A stretch of DNA of 64,000 nucleotides, taken from NCBI GenBank assembly GCA_040388625.1, contig JAZKBK010000004.1, positions 186,001 through 250,000 of the forward strand, given 5' to 3'. Made by a program: the position numbers and the translations under genes. This DNA comes from Gemmatimonadota bacterium (GTDB lineage Bacteria; Gemmatimonadota; Gemmatimonadetes; Gemmatimonadales; Gemmatimonadaceae). Below are positions 54,466 to 64,000 of the stretch, piece after piece; position 1 is the stretch's first letter, and every line of letters begins with the position of its first letter. The notes beneath the pieces were generated by a model, which had not been told where the DNA came from, did no database searches, and was given only the letters and a program-made list of their open reading frames with translations.

Positions 54466-57400
54466 GTGTTCATCTCCGACGTATCGATCAAGCATCCCGT
54501 ATTCGCCACCATGATGATGGTGGCGCTCGTCGTGCTCGGCGTCGTCTCATACCAACGCCTCGCGATCGACGAATATCCCGACATTACCTACCCCACGGTC
54601 ATCGTTCAGACGACGTACGCGGGATCATCTCCTGAAGTCATGGAGCGCGACGTTTCGCGACCGATCGAAGAGGCGCTCAACACGGTCCAAGGGATCTACG
54701 AGCTCACGTCGACGTCCATCGACGGAACGTCGCTCGTGCGCGTGCAGTTGAATCTCGGCGTCGACGTGCTCGCGGCGCAACAGGATGTGCAGGCGAAGAT
54801 CGCGCGCATCCGCCGCTCGCTTCCCCCCAACATCGACGAGCCGGTAGTCCGCCACTTCGATCCGAACGACTCGCCCATCATGTCGATCGCGGTGCAGAGC
54901 TCGACGCGGCCGATTCGAGAACTCACGGACATCGCAACGGAATCGATCACGCAGCGCCTCGAAGCGGTTCCCGGTGTCGCCGCGGTAAATCTTTCTGGTG
55001 GCGAGCAGCGGACGATCCGCATCCAGCTCGATCCCAACGCGATGCGCTCGTACGGGTTGACTCCGCCCGACGTGATGGCCGCGCTCCAGCGCGAAAATCA
55101 GGAAGTACCAGCCGGCCGGATCGACAAGGGCTCGGTCGAGACGCTGGTCCGCATTCGCGGGCGCATCATCGACCCCAAGGCATTCGGCGGAATCGTCGTC
55201 GCCGTGCGCGGAGGATCGCCAGTGCATCTGCGCGACCTCGGCACGGTAATCGACGGGTCGGCGGACAAGCGCACAGCTGCGATGCTCAACCGCGCGCCGA
55301 CGGTCGCGCTGGACATTCAGAAGATTGCAGGCTCCAACACCGTGGAAGTCGCGGATTCGGTGCACGCCGCGATCACGGATCTCGAGAACGTGGTGCCCGG
55401 CGACGTGCGGCTCACCGTGATCCGGGATGACTCGCAACGCATCCGCGAGTCGCTATCCGACGTTCAGCTGAACATCATACTCGGCGCCGTTCTCACGATC
55501 GCGATCGTGTATCTGTTCCTCAACTCATGGCGCTCGACGATCATAACCGGACTCACGCTCCCGGTGAGCGTGATCTCCGCGTTCTTCGTGATGTGGCTCT
55601 TCAACTTCACGGTGAACACGATGACGCTCCTCGCGTTGTCGCTCGCGATCGGGTTGCTCATAGATGATGCGATAGTCGTGCGGGAAAACATCGTGCGACA
55701 CGTCCAGATGGGCAAGGACCACGTGAAGGCGTCCATGGAAGGGACGGACGAGATCGGCATGGCTGTGATCTCGACCACGCTCGCCGTCATGGCGGTGTTC
55801 GTTCCCGTCGCCTTCATGGGCGGAATCATAGGAAAGATCTTCTTTCAGTTCGGAGTCACCGTCGCATTCGCGGTGCTCGTTTCGCTGTTCGTGTCGTTCA
55901 CACTCGATCCGATGCTGTCGAGTGTCTGGCCGGACCCGGAGCTCGAGCACGAGCTGGGGCATGCGGGTGAAGTGGATTACAGGAAGGTCCGTAATCCCAT
56001 CCGCCGCGTCGCGCTCCGATTCAACGCATGGTTCGAGAAGGCGGCGGACCACTACCCTGCGTGGCTCGAGTGGGCGCTCAAGCATCGCGCCGCCGTGATA
56101 TTCGGTGCGCTCGGCTCGGTTGCCGTTGCCGTGCTCATCACCGGAAAGCTTGGTTTCACGTGGATGCCCGATACGAACTCGGACGAATTCAGCGTCAGCG
56201 TGCGCACCGCGCCAGGCTCGACCATCGGCTACACGACGGACAAGTCCGAGCAGGTTGCCGCGTTCCTCAGGAAGCAGCCGGAAACCGAGTTCACCTACAC
56301 CACGATCGGTTCTGGATTCCGCGGCACGCCCAACTCCGGATCGATCTACGTCCGCCTCAGGCCAGCCGCTCATCGCTCCGCGTCGGTGCAGGACATTCAG
56401 AATCGGCTTCGCGGCGAGCTGAAGAACATTCCCGGAATCACACCGACCATCCAGAATGCGTCGTCGATATTCGGCGGACGCGGTCAGCCGATATCGGTGA
56501 ACGTGCAGGGACCCGAGGAGTCGCGTCTCAAGATCGCCGCAAATCAGGTGCTCGAAGCGATCAAGGATGTGCCCGGCATCGCCGAGGCTAACTCCAGCGA
56601 TGACGGCAACATTCCGCAGCTGGACGTCGATGTGGATCGAGAGCGCGCGTGGGCGTCGGGTGTCGGGATAGCGTCCGTTGCATCCACACTTCAGCCACTG
56701 TTCACTGGACAGCGCGCGACGCAATGGGAGGACGCCAACGGTTATTCGCATGACGTCATCGTCGTCTATCCCGATTCACTGCGCCAGTCGGTGAGCAACG
56801 TCGCCAACATACCGGTGCCGAGCAGCAATATCGACCCGACGACGGGCCGGCCGGTGATCATTCCACTGTCGCAGGTTGCCGACATCACACTCGGCACCGG
56901 GCCTCAGCAGATCAGTCGCCGGAATCTGGAGCGGCAGATCGGCATTTCGGCCGGTGTGCTGCCTGGCTACAACGTCGGCGACGTCGCCGCAAAGGTGCAG
57001 GCCGCCATCGATTCGCTCGGTCTTCCGCCCGGCTATCACACCGTATTCGGCGGCGACGTGAAGAACCTGAACGAGACCAAGGGATACGTCGGCAGTGCGC
57101 TGCTGCTGGCCGTGGTGTTCATCTATCTCATCATTGCGTCGCTCTTCGGATCATTCCTGCAACCGCTGTCGATTCTGATGTCGCTGCCACTCAGCTTCAT
57201 CGGCGTCGCACTGGCGTTGCTCGTGACAAAGGGGAACCTCAACATCATGAGCATGATCGGGATCATCATGCTCATGGGTCTCGTCGTCAAGAACGGAATC
57301 CTTCTCGTCGATTTCACGATCCTGAATCGCGGCGAGGGTGCAAACCGGCACGACGCGCTCCTCAACGCCGGCCGCACGCGATTGCGTCCGATCATCATGA

Positions 57401-57663
57401 CGTCGATGGCGATGATCTTTGGAATGTTGCCACTCGCACTCGCCATCGGGCCCGGAGCCGATCAGCGCGCTCCGCTGGCGCGTGCCGTGATCGGCGGCCT
57501 CATTACGTCGACGCTGCTGACGCTATTCGTTGTCCCCGTCGTTTACACGCTGATCGAGGATGCGACGGAATTCACCACGCATAAAGCATCCGATAGAATT
57601 CGCGGTTTCGCAAGACGTTTTTCACGTAGTCGCGAGTCTCGGAAAACGGTATCCGCTCCGTGA
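54466..57663 (+). CDS. RND efflux transporter, HAE1 (AcrB) family
   Basis: A proton-driven exporter of 1065 aa with twelve TMs and two large periplasmic loops. N-terminal SIKHPVFATMMMVALVVLG, the TM4 segment LALSLAIGLLIDDAIVVREN with the proton-relay Asp pair, and the C-terminal GLVVKNGILLVDF are typical of HAE1. The start is GTG 54466, 2 nt after the adaptor stop. The C-terminal about 30 residues (Arg/Ser-rich) overlap antisense to the lytic transglycosylase gene by 92 bp. Substrates cannot be predicted from sequence. Confidence 0.95.
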   Translation: MFISDVSIKHPVFATMMMVALVVLGVVSYQRLAIDEYPDITYPTVIVQTTYAGSSPEVMERDVSRPIEEALNTVQGIYELTSTSIDGTSLVRVQLNLGVDVLAAQQDVQAKIARIRRSLPPNIDEPVVRHFDPNDSPIMSIAVQSSTRPIRELTDIATESITQRLEAVPGVAAVNLSGGEQRTIRIQLDPNAMRSYGLTPPDVMAALQRENQEVPAGRIDKGSVETLVRIRGRIIDPKAFGGIVVAVRGGSPVHLRDLGTVIDGSADKRTAAMLNRAPTVALDIQKIAGSNTVEVADSVHAAITDLENVVPGDVRLTVIRDDSQRIRESLSDVQLNIILGAVLTIAIVYLFLNSWRSTIITGLTLPVSVISAFFVMWLFNFTVNTMTLLALSLAIGLLIDDAIVVRENIVRHVQMGKDHVKASMEGTDEIGMAVISTTLAVMAVFVPVAFMGGIIGKIFFQFGVTVAFAVLVSLFVSFTLDPMLSSVWPDPELEHELGHAGEVDYRKVRNPIRRVALRFNAWFEKAADHYPAWLEWALKHRAAVIFGALGSVAVAVLITGKLGFTWMPDTNSDEFSVSVRTAPGSTIGYTTDKSEQVAAFLRKQPETEFTYTTIGSGFRGTPNSGSIYVRLRPAAHRSASVQDIQNRLRGELKNIPGITPTIQNASSIFGGRGQPISVNVQGPEESRLKIAANQVLEAIKDVPGIAEANSSDDGNIPQLDVDVDRERAWASGVGIASVASTLQPLFTGQRATQWEDANGYSHDVIVVYPDSLRQSVSNVANIPVPSSNIDPTTGRPVIIPLSQVADITLGTGPQQISRRNLERQIGISAGVLPGYNVGDVAAKVQAAIDSLGLPPGYHTVFGGDVKNLNETKGYVGSALLLAVVFIYLIIASLFGSFLQPLSILMSLPLSFIGVALALLVTKGNLNIMSMIGIIMLMGLVVKNGILLVDFTILNRGEGANRHDALLNAGRTRLRPIIMTSMAMIFGMLPLALAIGPGADQRAPLARAVIGGLITSTLLTLFVVPVVYTLIEDATEFTTHKASDRIRGFARRFSRSRESRKTVSAP

Positions 57664-59443
57664 AGACCTCGGGGTCGTCGGCGCCGCGCTTGGTGGACCA
57701 TCGTGCAACACGCGAGCCGCCCGCATTGTAGGCGGCCAGCGATCTCTCAACGTTCGGCTGGGCCTTGAGCAGCGGTGCGAGATGCCGGATACCGATCTCG
57801 ATGTTGATTCCGGGATCGTAAAGCAGGGCTGGATCCCACGACGTGATGCCGGCTGATGGGGCGATCGACTTCCCCACCGCCGGCATCACCTGCATCAGGC
57901 CCCGTGCACCGGCTGGTGACCTCGCGCCGGGATTGAAGTTCGACTCCTGCCGGATCAGACCTGCCACGAGTGCGGGGTCCAGCCCCGCTCTACGCGACTC
58001 CGCGACGATCGTGTCCCGTGCGGCCACCGGATAGATCAAGCGCCAGATGTCTGGTGTCGATCCTACTCTCGAGAGTGCGTCGCGGCCTAGCGCTATCGCG
58101 CGGGCAGCCTGATCGGTTCCGGAGAATGCTGCGGCAGTCGCCAGCAGCCGCGTGCTGTCTGTCTTCGCGTCGCGGTAGAGCCTGTCATTTTCCATCTGCA
58201 CTTCGGACGACATTCCGAATCTGCGCAACAACGAGACGCGCAGCACCGCACTGTCGACCGATGCCACGCGCGGGAAGCCAGCCGCGGTCTGCGACGAGTG
58301 CATGCTCTGCACTCCGAGTCGCGCCGCGGCCAGCGTTGCGTAGTATGAAGTCGAGTCGCGTTTGATCACCGCGCGCCACGCGTCACGCGCCGCCGTGCTG
58401 TCGCCCGCCGTCTCGCGAGCGCGGCCGAGCCAGTATCCGGCTGCAAGCGCGTCACCGGATGGGGATCTGGCGAGCGTTGTAAACTCCTTGACCGCCGATG
58501 ACGTCTGTCCGAGTATCAGCGCGACCATGGCCGCGTTGAACTCCGCTGGCGCGGCAAAGCGGGTCGATGGAAATCGTTTTATCAGTCCGAGCAGAGTTCG
58601 GCGGCTGGCTGCATCGTCGCCATCATCGGTTTGAAGATCGGCTGTGAGTGCGAGCGCCGCAGCCGCGCTCGTATCCGATGCGTCGGACAGGGATCGAAGC
58701 GCGGAACGCGCGCCGGCGGCGTCGCCAGCGGCGAGTAGAGAACGCGCGCGTTGATACCGCGCTGCGTTAGCGAGCGACGCAGGTGACTTTACCGTTGCAT
58801 AGACCTCGGCCGCACGCGTGTCGGCATTGGTTCTTGAAAGCGCCGTACCGAACGAAAACCTGTCCACCTGGCTGAGTGACGCATCGTCGCTCGCTTCGAA
58901 GCCCGTTCGTGCACGGGCCCAGAGACCAGCGCGGGTCGCGGCGCGCGCAATCGTCAGTTGCTCGTCGGGCCTGGCATCGGTAAACAACTTGTCGAACAAC
59001 GATGTGGCCTCGCGGACCGCGTCGCCCCTCGATGTCGAGATGAAGGCGACGAGTGCGGTGCGGACGGAATCCTTCGCTGCAGCTCCTGTTGCGGCACGAA
59101 TGCGAAAGACCGTGACCGGAGCCGGCAATGCACTGTATGCCTTGAGGGCGCTGAGCGTGTCGCCGAAGTGCTCGAGTGCAGCGGCTTCGACCCAGGGGAT
59201 TCGCTCTCGCGCCAGCGGGAGCCGTACACGTGCGTAGAGCTCCTTCCTTGCGGCCGAATCTGCCGTGGAAGCGGCGGCGCGCAGATACAGCCAGCTCGCT
59301 ATCTCCGGCTGTGCCTCTGCGCGTGCAAGCCATACTGTCGCGACCGTATCCGCGGCGGTGACTCCCTGTCCGTGCGCTACGTCGCTGTCCGTATGCTCAC
59401 ACGCGACCGCCAGCAGCAGCGCGGCGATGGAGGCAAGCCTCAT
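57572..59443 (-). CDS. lytic transglycosylase lipoprotein (Slt type)
   Basis: The 623-aa protein has a lipoprotein signal [15 protein letters not shown] (Cys15). A long Ala-rich alpha-helical superhelix of TPR-like repeats (about residues 40-440) follows, as in Slt70. The C-terminal GH23 domain has the catalytic Glu in [20 protein letters not shown], then [10 protein letters not shown] and [11 protein letters not shown]. It cleaves glycan strands to 1,6-anhydroMurNAc. ATG 59443 overlaps the zwf stop (ATGA). Its tail overlaps the convergent RND gene by 92 bp. Confidence 0.93.
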   Translation of the reverse strand: MRLASIAALLLAVACEHTDSDVAHGQGVTAADTVATVWLARAEAQPEIASWLYLRAAASTADSAARKELYARVRLPLARERIPWVEAAALEHFGDTLSALKAYSALPAPVTVFRIRAATGAAAKDSVRTALVAFISTSRGDAVREATSLFDKLFTDARPDEQLTIARAATRAGLWARARTGFEASDDASLSQVDRFSFGTALSRTNADTRAAEVYATVKSPASLANAARYQRARSLLAAGDAAGARSALRSLSDASDTSAAAALALTADLQTDDGDDAASRRTLLGLIKRFPSTRFAAPAEFNAAMVALILGQTSSAVKEFTTLARSPSGDALAAGYWLGRARETAGDSTAARDAWRAVIKRDSTSYYATLAAARLGVQSMHSSQTAAGFPRVASVDSAVLRVSLLRRFGMSSEVQMENDRLYRDAKTDSTRLLATAAAFSGTDQAARAIALGRDALSRVGSTPDIWRLIYPVAARDTIVAESRRAGLDPALVAGLIRQESNFNPGARSPAGARGLMQVMPAVGKSIAPSAGITSWDPALLYDPGINIEIGIRHLAPLLKAQPNVERSLAAYNAGGSRVARWSTKRGADDPEVFTERIPFSETRDYVKNVLRNREFYRMLYAW

Positions 59444-61035
59444 CGCCAAACGTGGCCGTCCCGCGCGACCAGTTCGTCTGCTTCCTTGGGACCCCAGGTG
59501 CCTGCCTCGTAGGTCGGAATCTGCCGATCGGCACGCCGTTGCCAGTAATCGAGCAAAGGATCGATGACCGACCACTGCATATCGACTTCATCGCTGCGTG
59601 TGAACAATGTCTGATCGCCGACGAGACAATCCAGGAGCAACGTTTCGTATGCCGGCGGAATGTCCTCGCCGAACGCTTCGGCGTACGAAAAGTCCATGTC
59701 GACGCGGCTTATCTCGAGACCCGGCTCCAGCTCGTACGCCGCCCCGGGCGTTTTCACTTCGAAGCGCAGCGCGATGCCGTCGTTGGGTTGAATGCGAATC
59801 ACCAGTACGTTCGGGCGAACCCCGCCAGTATCTCCGCCGAACATGAGATCGGGTGGGGTACGGAACTGGAACGCGATCTCCGTGCAGCGCTTGGCGAGCC
59901 GCTTCCCCGACCGCAGATAGAACGGCACTCCCTGCCAGCGCCAGTTATCGATGAATACGCGCAGCGCTGCATAAGTCGGTGTGACGGATCGAGGATCGAC
60001 GCTCGGTTCCTGCCGGTACCCAATCACGTTCTTCCCGTCGATCGAGCCGGCAGTGTACTGCGCTCGCACAGCCGCGGGATTGCCCTCGGCGAGCAGAGGA
60101 CGAATCGAGCGTAGCACTTTCACCTTCTCGTCGCGGACCGCGTCACCGGCGGCGGCGATCGGCGGCTCCATCGCGGCCAGCGTCAACAGCTGGAGAAGAT
60201 GGTTCTGGAACATGTCGCGAACGACACCAGCCTCCTCGTAGTACTTGCCACGCCCTTCCATTCCGACGGTCTCGGCGGCCGTGACCTGAATCTGCGAGAT
60301 GTACTGACGATTCCAGAGTGGCTCAAAGAGCGCATTGGCAAAGCGAAAGACGAGGATGTTCTGTACGCTTTCCTTGCCCAGGTAGTGGTCGATGCGATAC
60401 ACCTGATGCTCGCCGAAACGCGCCAGCACGAGCTCGTTGAGCTCCCGCGCAGTCGAGAGACTGTGCCCGAACGGTTTCTCGATCACGACACGCGTCCATG
60501 GACGATCATCGGCGGACGTCGAGTGCGGCATCAACCCGCTATCGGCAAGATGTGTCAGTGCGGAACGAAAGACACTCGGCGGCACCGCAAGATAGAAGAG
60601 CACGTTGTTGTTCTTCAGCTGGAGCGCCTCGTGGACGTCTGCGAGCTCCTTCTTGATCGCCTCGTAGGTCGCTGCGTCGTCGATGTCACCCTTCGCGACG
60701 AAAGCGCGTGACTCGAGCCAGTCGAACACCGCTTCATCGAATCCGTGAATCTCATCGGAGCCGGAGACGGCGTCGCGCATCTCCTTCCGAAATGCGTCGT
60801 CTGTGGTGTCATCCCGGACGAGACCGACCAGCGCGAAATCGTCCGACAGCAACTTCTGGTGCGCCAGCTCGTAGATGGCAGGAAACAACTTGCGTTTGGC
60901 GAGATCGCCGCCGGCGCCGAAGATGACCATGGTACACGGATCCGCACGTTGAGCGTGACCGCCGGTTACCTTCGCCGCGGCGGCACGGACCGCACTTGGC
61001 GAGACGTCGAGTTTGGGTGCGACGGACGCCGTCAT
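59440..61035 (-). CDS. zwf: glucose-6-phosphate 1-dehydrogenase
   Basis: The first step of the oxidative pentose phosphate pathway, making NADPH. The 531-aa protein has [19 protein letters not shown] (coenzyme site), [13 protein letters not shown] and the active-site signature [26 protein letters not shown] is seen later. About 30 N-terminal residues are a non-conserved extension. The ATG 61035 overlaps the gnd stop (ATGA), so both enzymes of the pathway are co-translated. 6-Phosphogluconolactonase is not in the window. Confidence 0.97.
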   Translation of the reverse strand: MTASVAPKLDVSPSAVRAAAAKVTGGHAQRADPCTMVIFGAGGDLAKRKLFPAIYELAHQKLLSDDFALVGLVRDDTTDDAFRKEMRDAVSGSDEIHGFDEAVFDWLESRAFVAKGDIDDAATYEAIKKELADVHEALQLKNNNVLFYLAVPPSVFRSALTHLADSGLMPHSTSADDRPWTRVVIEKPFGHSLSTARELNELVLARFGEHQVYRIDHYLGKESVQNILVFRFANALFEPLWNRQYISQIQVTAAETVGMEGRGKYYEEAGVVRDMFQNHLLQLLTLAAMEPPIAAAGDAVRDEKVKVLRSIRPLLAEGNPAAVRAQYTAGSIDGKNVIGYRQEPSVDPRSVTPTYAALRVFIDNWRWQGVPFYLRSGKRLAKRCTEIAFQFRTPPDLMFGGDTGGVRPNVLVIRIQPNDGIALRFEVKTPGAAYELEPGLEISRVDMDFSYAEAFGEDIPPAYETLLLDCLVGDQTLFTRSDEVDMQWSVIDPLLDYWQRRADRQIPTYEAGTWGPKEADELVARDGHVWR

Positions 61036-61931
61036 GAATGCTTCACCGCGTGTCCGCCGAACTCGTTGCGCAGCGCGGCAATTACCTTTGCGCCGAAGCT
61101 GTCTGGCTGGCGCGACCGCAGCCGCATCAACAATGAAAGCGTGATGACGGGCGCCGGCACGTTGAGGTCGATGGCTTCCTGCACCGTCCAGCGCCCCTCC
61201 CCACTGTCCTCCACGTAGCCCTTGAGATCCGTGAGATTACCGTCGCGAGCGAATGCCTGCGCGGCGAGCTCATTGAGCCAGGAGCGTACGACGGAGCCTT
61301 GATTCCAGAGCGCCGAGATCTGTGCGAGATCGAGCTTGAACTCGCTCGACGCGTGCAGTATCTCGTAGCCTTCTGCGTACGCCTGCAGCATGCCGTATTC
61401 GATTCCGTTGTGCACCATCTTCACATAATGCCCCGCACCGGTAGGGCCGACGTGCGCATATCCGTTCGGCGGCGCCAGGGTCGCGAACAGCGGCTCGCAG
61501 AGCTTGAACGTTGCGTCGGACGCGCCCACCATCTCGCAATAGCCTTCCTTCAGTCCCCACACACCACCACTGGTGCCCGCGTCGACGAACTCGATTCCCT
61601 TCTTTGTCAATTCGGCGCTGCGGCGCATCGTATCGTGAAAATTCGAGTTGCCGCCGTCGATTATCACGTCGCCGCGATCCATGTGCTGTGCCAGCTCGTT
61701 GATCGTGTCGTCGGTCGGCTGGCCGGCCGGAACCATCACCCACGCGATGCGTGGCGCCGAGAGCTTCGAGACCAGATCTGCGATGCCGCTGGACGCTGTC
61801 GCGCCGAGCGTCACGGTGTGCTGTACAGCGTCCGGACTGCGGTCATAAGTTACGACGGAATGTCCGCCACGAATGAGGCGCTCGGTCATGGCGCCTCCCA
61901 TCTTGCCGAGTCCGATCATTGCGAGTTGCAT
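61032..61931 (-). CDS. gnd: 6-phosphogluconate dehydrogenase, short (YqeC/GndA-like) form
   Basis: Oxidative decarboxylation of 6-phosphogluconate to ribulose 5-phosphate. The 299-aa protein has the Rossmann start [53 protein letters not shown] and the catalytic [15 protein letters not shown]. It is the short, tetramer-type enzyme (about 300 aa) rather than the 470-aa dimer type, and is often NAD-preferring (family knowledge). It is upstream of zwf and downstream of a HAD gene (32 nt gap). Confidence 0.95.
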   Translation of the reverse strand: MQLAMIGLGKMGGAMTERLIRGGHSVVTYDRSPDAVQHTVTLGATASSGIADLVSKLSAPRIAWVMVPAGQPTDDTINELAQHMDRGDVIIDGGNSNFHDTMRRSAELTKKGIEFVDAGTSGGVWGLKEGYCEMVGASDATFKLCEPLFATLAPPNGYAHVGPTGAGHYVKMVHNGIEYGMLQAYAEGYEILHASSEFKLDLAQISALWNQGSVVRSWLNELAAQAFARDGNLTDLKGYVEDSGEGRWTVQEAIDLNVPAPVITLSLLMRLRSRQPDSFGAKVIAALRNEFGGHAVKHS

Positions 61932-61963
61932 GATGTCTTTGTTTGGTGAGAGACGGTACTACC

Positions 61964-62572
61964 TTATGGACGCACACCGAGCACGGCGAGGCCGTCCCGT
62001 ACCGCATTGGTGTCGGTTGCGTGAATGCAGTGTACGCCGCGGTCGCGGGCCGGCGCAAGATTCTCAGCGCGATCGTCGATGAACACCGTGCGCTCCGGAT
62101 CCGCGTGTGCTATGGCGAGGGTACGATCGTAGAAGCTCTCATGCGGCTTCTGTGCTCCGACGTACGCAGAGGTCAGGAATGCCTCGAAAATCGGAGTCAG
62201 GCCGAACAGCTTCACGCGAAATTCATTCAACTCCGCTGACTCGTTGTTGAGCGTCATCATGCGCCAGCGACGTTTGGATGCAATACCGGTCATCAGATCG
62301 AGCGCAGGGCGATTCGGCACGCTCTGCGCGTACATGAAGTCCCGGAATTGCTCGCGCGTGAACGTGCGATTCTCGTTGAAGACGGTGAAGTCGAGATATT
62401 CGTCGAGCGTCATCCTTCCGCACTCCAGCGTGTCGACCGCTTCCTCGTGCCTTCGCTCGAACGGCAGGAACTCCAGGCCGAAGTGCCTTGCGGCGAGCGC
62501 TCGCTCGTTGTGATCCCATCCGTTGGATCCGAGGACGCCGCCAACATCGCACAGTATGAGCTCGATCGTCAT
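61964..62572 (-). CDS. HAD-superfamily hydrolase
   Basis: The 202-aa protein has motif I CDVGGVLG, where the second Asp of DxD is replaced by Gly as in the IA-v3 HAD subgroup (FDxGGV). Motif II is MTLNNES, the motif III Lys lies in GAQKPHESFY and motif IV is VFIDDRAEN. It is a cap-type phosphatase-like enzyme; substrate unknown. By position between a cyclase and gnd it could act on a sugar phosphate, but this is a guess. ATG 62572 follows the preceding stop TGA with 1 nt between. GTG 62581 is an alternative. Confidence 0.88.
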   Translation of the reverse strand: MTIELILCDVGGVLGSNGWDHNERALAARHFGLEFLPFERRHEEAVDTLECGRMTLDEYLDFTVFNENRTFTREQFRDFMYAQSVPNRPALDLMTGIASKRRWRMMTLNNESAELNEFRVKLFGLTPIFEAFLTSAYVGAQKPHESFYDRTLAIAHADPERTVFIDDRAENLAPARDRGVHCIHATDTNAVRDGLAVLGVRP

Positions 62573-62573
62573 A

Positions 62574-63209
62574 TCACTCACTCACGAGCACCGCGCGCGC
62601 CGGCGCACCGTCACATCCGGCGAGCTTGATCGGCAGACAGTAGAAGCTGTAACGTCCGGCAGGCACGTTCTGGAGATAGAGGCCTTCGACTATCACGACG
62701 TGCGCACCGAGGAGAGTGAGATGCGTGCGGTGGTGACCAGAGTGGAATTGTTCGATGGAGAGATAGTCGATGCCGACGAGCTTCACGCCGAGTCCCACGA
62801 GATATTCTGCGCCATCGGGAGCAAGGTAGGTGTAGTCCTTGTGAAACGTCGGGTCCTGGGTGAGGTAGGCAGAATTTCGTGTCTTGAGCAGCACCCGCGC
62901 GGCGCCAGCAAGATCATGCGCGGCGAGATCGGCACGCCCGACCGCGCTGGTTTCCGGGCCGAATTCCAGCACAATCGCAGGGCCCAGCAGAGTCTCGAGT
63001 GGAATCTCGTCGACTCCTCGCCCGTCATTGAAAAAATGGTGCTCCGCGTCCACGTGCGTGCCCGTATGCGATCCAAACGATAGGTTCGATACGTTGGCGC
63101 CAGCACCGAGCGCGATGGATTGCTGCAGTGAGATGCGGATCTCCGGATTTCCGGGATAAACGAGGCCTCCATCCCGGATCGGGACGCTCACGTCGTAGAT
63201 TTTCGTCAT
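62574..63209 (-). CDS. cyclase-family protein (kynurenine formamidase-like)
   Basis: The 211-aa protein of the Cyclase (PF04199) family has SVPIRDGGLVYPGNP, the metal motif GSHTGTHVDAEHHF and GIDYLSIEQFHSGHHRTH. These place it with arylformamidase KynB and related metal-dependent hydrolases. No other tryptophan-degradation gene is nearby, so kynurenine as substrate is not supported. It is first in the minus operon and divergent from the secreted protein gene after 54 nt. Confidence 0.9.
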   Translation of the reverse strand: MTKIYDVSVPIRDGGLVYPGNPEIRISLQQSIALGAGANVSNLSFGSHTGTHVDAEHHFFNDGRGVDEIPLETLLGPAIVLEFGPETSAVGRADLAAHDLAGAARVLLKTRNSAYLTQDPTFHKDYTYLAPDGAEYLVGLGVKLVGIDYLSIEQFHSGHHRTHLTLLGAHVVIVEGLYLQNVPAGRYSFYCLPIKLAGCDGAPARAVLVSE

Positions 63210-63263
63210 ACCCCCGTGCTAGCAACTGTCGTTCCGCGAATGGTCGTGCCGAGACTTGAGAAC

Positions 63264-63971
63264 ATGCGCTTATCGATGCCACAAATCGCCGTCGCCGCCT
63301 GCCTTATTGCCGGGACTCTACCCGGCACCGCACAGGCGCAGCGCCGCGATCTCCGCGAAGAGCCCAGGCCGACGATTTCCAGGTCACCCAACGGAATATG
63401 GCTCCTCGATCTGCCACCCGCGATGGAGGACGCGCTCGACCGCTACAATCGCGACTTCGAGCCCTGGACACAGCAGGATTACCGGGGACTGCCGGACTAC
63501 GAGCCGTCGCCGCGGCAGGTGCCGTGGGCCGTGATCGGTGATTTCAACGGCGACGGGCGGGCCGATATCGCGGTAGCGGGGCGAACCGATCGGGACGTCG
63601 TCGTGGTCTTCGTTCTGTCGTCGGGCCGAAGCAAGTATCGAGCATTCGATACCGATCGGGAGCCGTACGACCCGGACGACCCATTATCGATCAGGCTGCC
63701 CCAGCTCACATATATGTACCCTGGCCGGTACGTGGTCGCCGACCCGCGGCTCAACTATCCTCGGCAGCTGGTGGTGGATCAGCCCGCGGTGCAGGTCACG
63801 GGTGGCCGGCGCCAGGGGGCCGTGATCTACGTGGTCGAGAACAATGCGGTTGTGCCGTACTATCTCTCGGACCGAACCGCTGCACCGCCACCAGTCGGCG
63901 GACGTCCGCGCGGCCGCCCACAGCTGCCGCGCCCGATCCGGCCTACGAAGGGAAGCTCGGAGAACCCGTAG
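63264..63971 (+). CDS. secreted protein with FG-GAP-like calcium motif
   Basis: The 235-aa product from ATG 63264 has a signal peptide ending GTAQAQ (about residue 26). The motif GDFNGDGRADIAVAG is a DxNxDGxxD calcium loop as in FG-GAP/VCBS repeats, but only one repeat is seen. The C-terminus is Pro/Arg/Gly-rich. It is probably extracytoplasmic with unknown partner. GTG or ATG upstream (63240, 63216) would disturb the signal peptide. No downstream gene is visible before the window ends. Confidence 0.75.
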   Translation: MRLSMPQIAVAACLIAGTLPGTAQAQRRDLREEPRPTISRSPNGIWLLDLPPAMEDALDRYNRDFEPWTQQDYRGLPDYEPSPRQVPWAVIGDFNGDGRADIAVAGRTDRDVVVVFVLSSGRSKYRAFDTDREPYDPDDPLSIRLPQLTYMYPGRYVVADPRLNYPRQLVVDQPAVQVTGGRRQGAVIYVVENNAVVPYYLSDRTAAPPPVGGRPRGRPQLPRPIRPTKGSSENP

Positions 63972-64000
63972 CGCTCAGGATGAACCGCGGAATATCGGCG

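Noticed and set aside
54625..55437. Minus-strand frames opposite the RND pump
   Set aside because: Arg/His-rich shadows with no domain; the pump on the plus strand is certain.

Overview
The window is a dense, GC-rich bacterial chromosome segment with no rRNA, CRISPR array, phage or transposase. The best guess is a Gram-negative (diderm) bacterium, probably Gemmatimonadota or a near relative. The reasons are a TolC/RND efflux set, lipoproteins, a MurE with the meso-diaminopimelate motif DNPR, FtsA/FtsZ together with a DivIVA protein, a eukaryote-like (type 2) IleRS and frequent TTG/GTG starts. The phylum is inferred from gene content, not from a marker-gene comparison.

Layout. Positions 1-4085: alr-deoB (deoB runs off the left edge), divergent mazG, then asnS. 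4154-6024: an orphan membrane histidine kinase coupled to a small lipoprotein. 6132-9163: ftsY-recG. 9351-9554: a small membrane zinc-ribbon protein. 9662-26316: a long division and cell-wall (dcw) operon on the minus strand, rsmH-ftsL-ftsI-murE-murF-mraY-murD-ftsW-murG-murC-ftsQ-ftsA-ftsZ-M23 peptidase, almost every junction being a 4-nt stop/start overlap, closed by a strong terminator. mraZ, murB and ddl are absent from the cluster. 26364-28331: a secreted TPR protein, tRNA-Val and a small membrane protein with its own promoter and terminator.

28640-42213: a second very long minus-strand run, yggS-divIVA-ileS-dksA-lspA-rluD, continuing by overlap into a chemotaxis-type module (cheW, cheY, cheA, cheC, a 60-aa protein, a DUF4388/PATAN-TPR protein, cheR, cheB, a TPR protein). 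No receptor gene is present. 42374-44966: an ArsR-methyltransferase fusion with ahcY (SAH recycling), bracketed by two GGATATATC sites. 45066-51527: tilS-hpt-ftsH-folP-cdaA-DUF2723 on the minus strand. 51592-57663: a small membrane protein and a TolC/MFP/RND efflux operon. 57572-63209: cyclase-HAD-gnd-zwf-lytic transglycosylase on the minus strand. 63264-63971: a secreted FG-GAP-like protein.

The most notable points are two genes (folP, rluD) whose conserved N-terminal motifs or domains lie upstream of every ATG/GTG/TTG and that seem to start at CTG; a MurE lacking its N-terminal domain; a CdaA-type cyclase lacking most of its membrane domain; the receptor-less chemotaxis module fused to a housekeeping operon; and a shared TATATT(A/G)G motif 41 nt before both rsmH and ftsZ. 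I found no clearly new multi-gene system beyond these.
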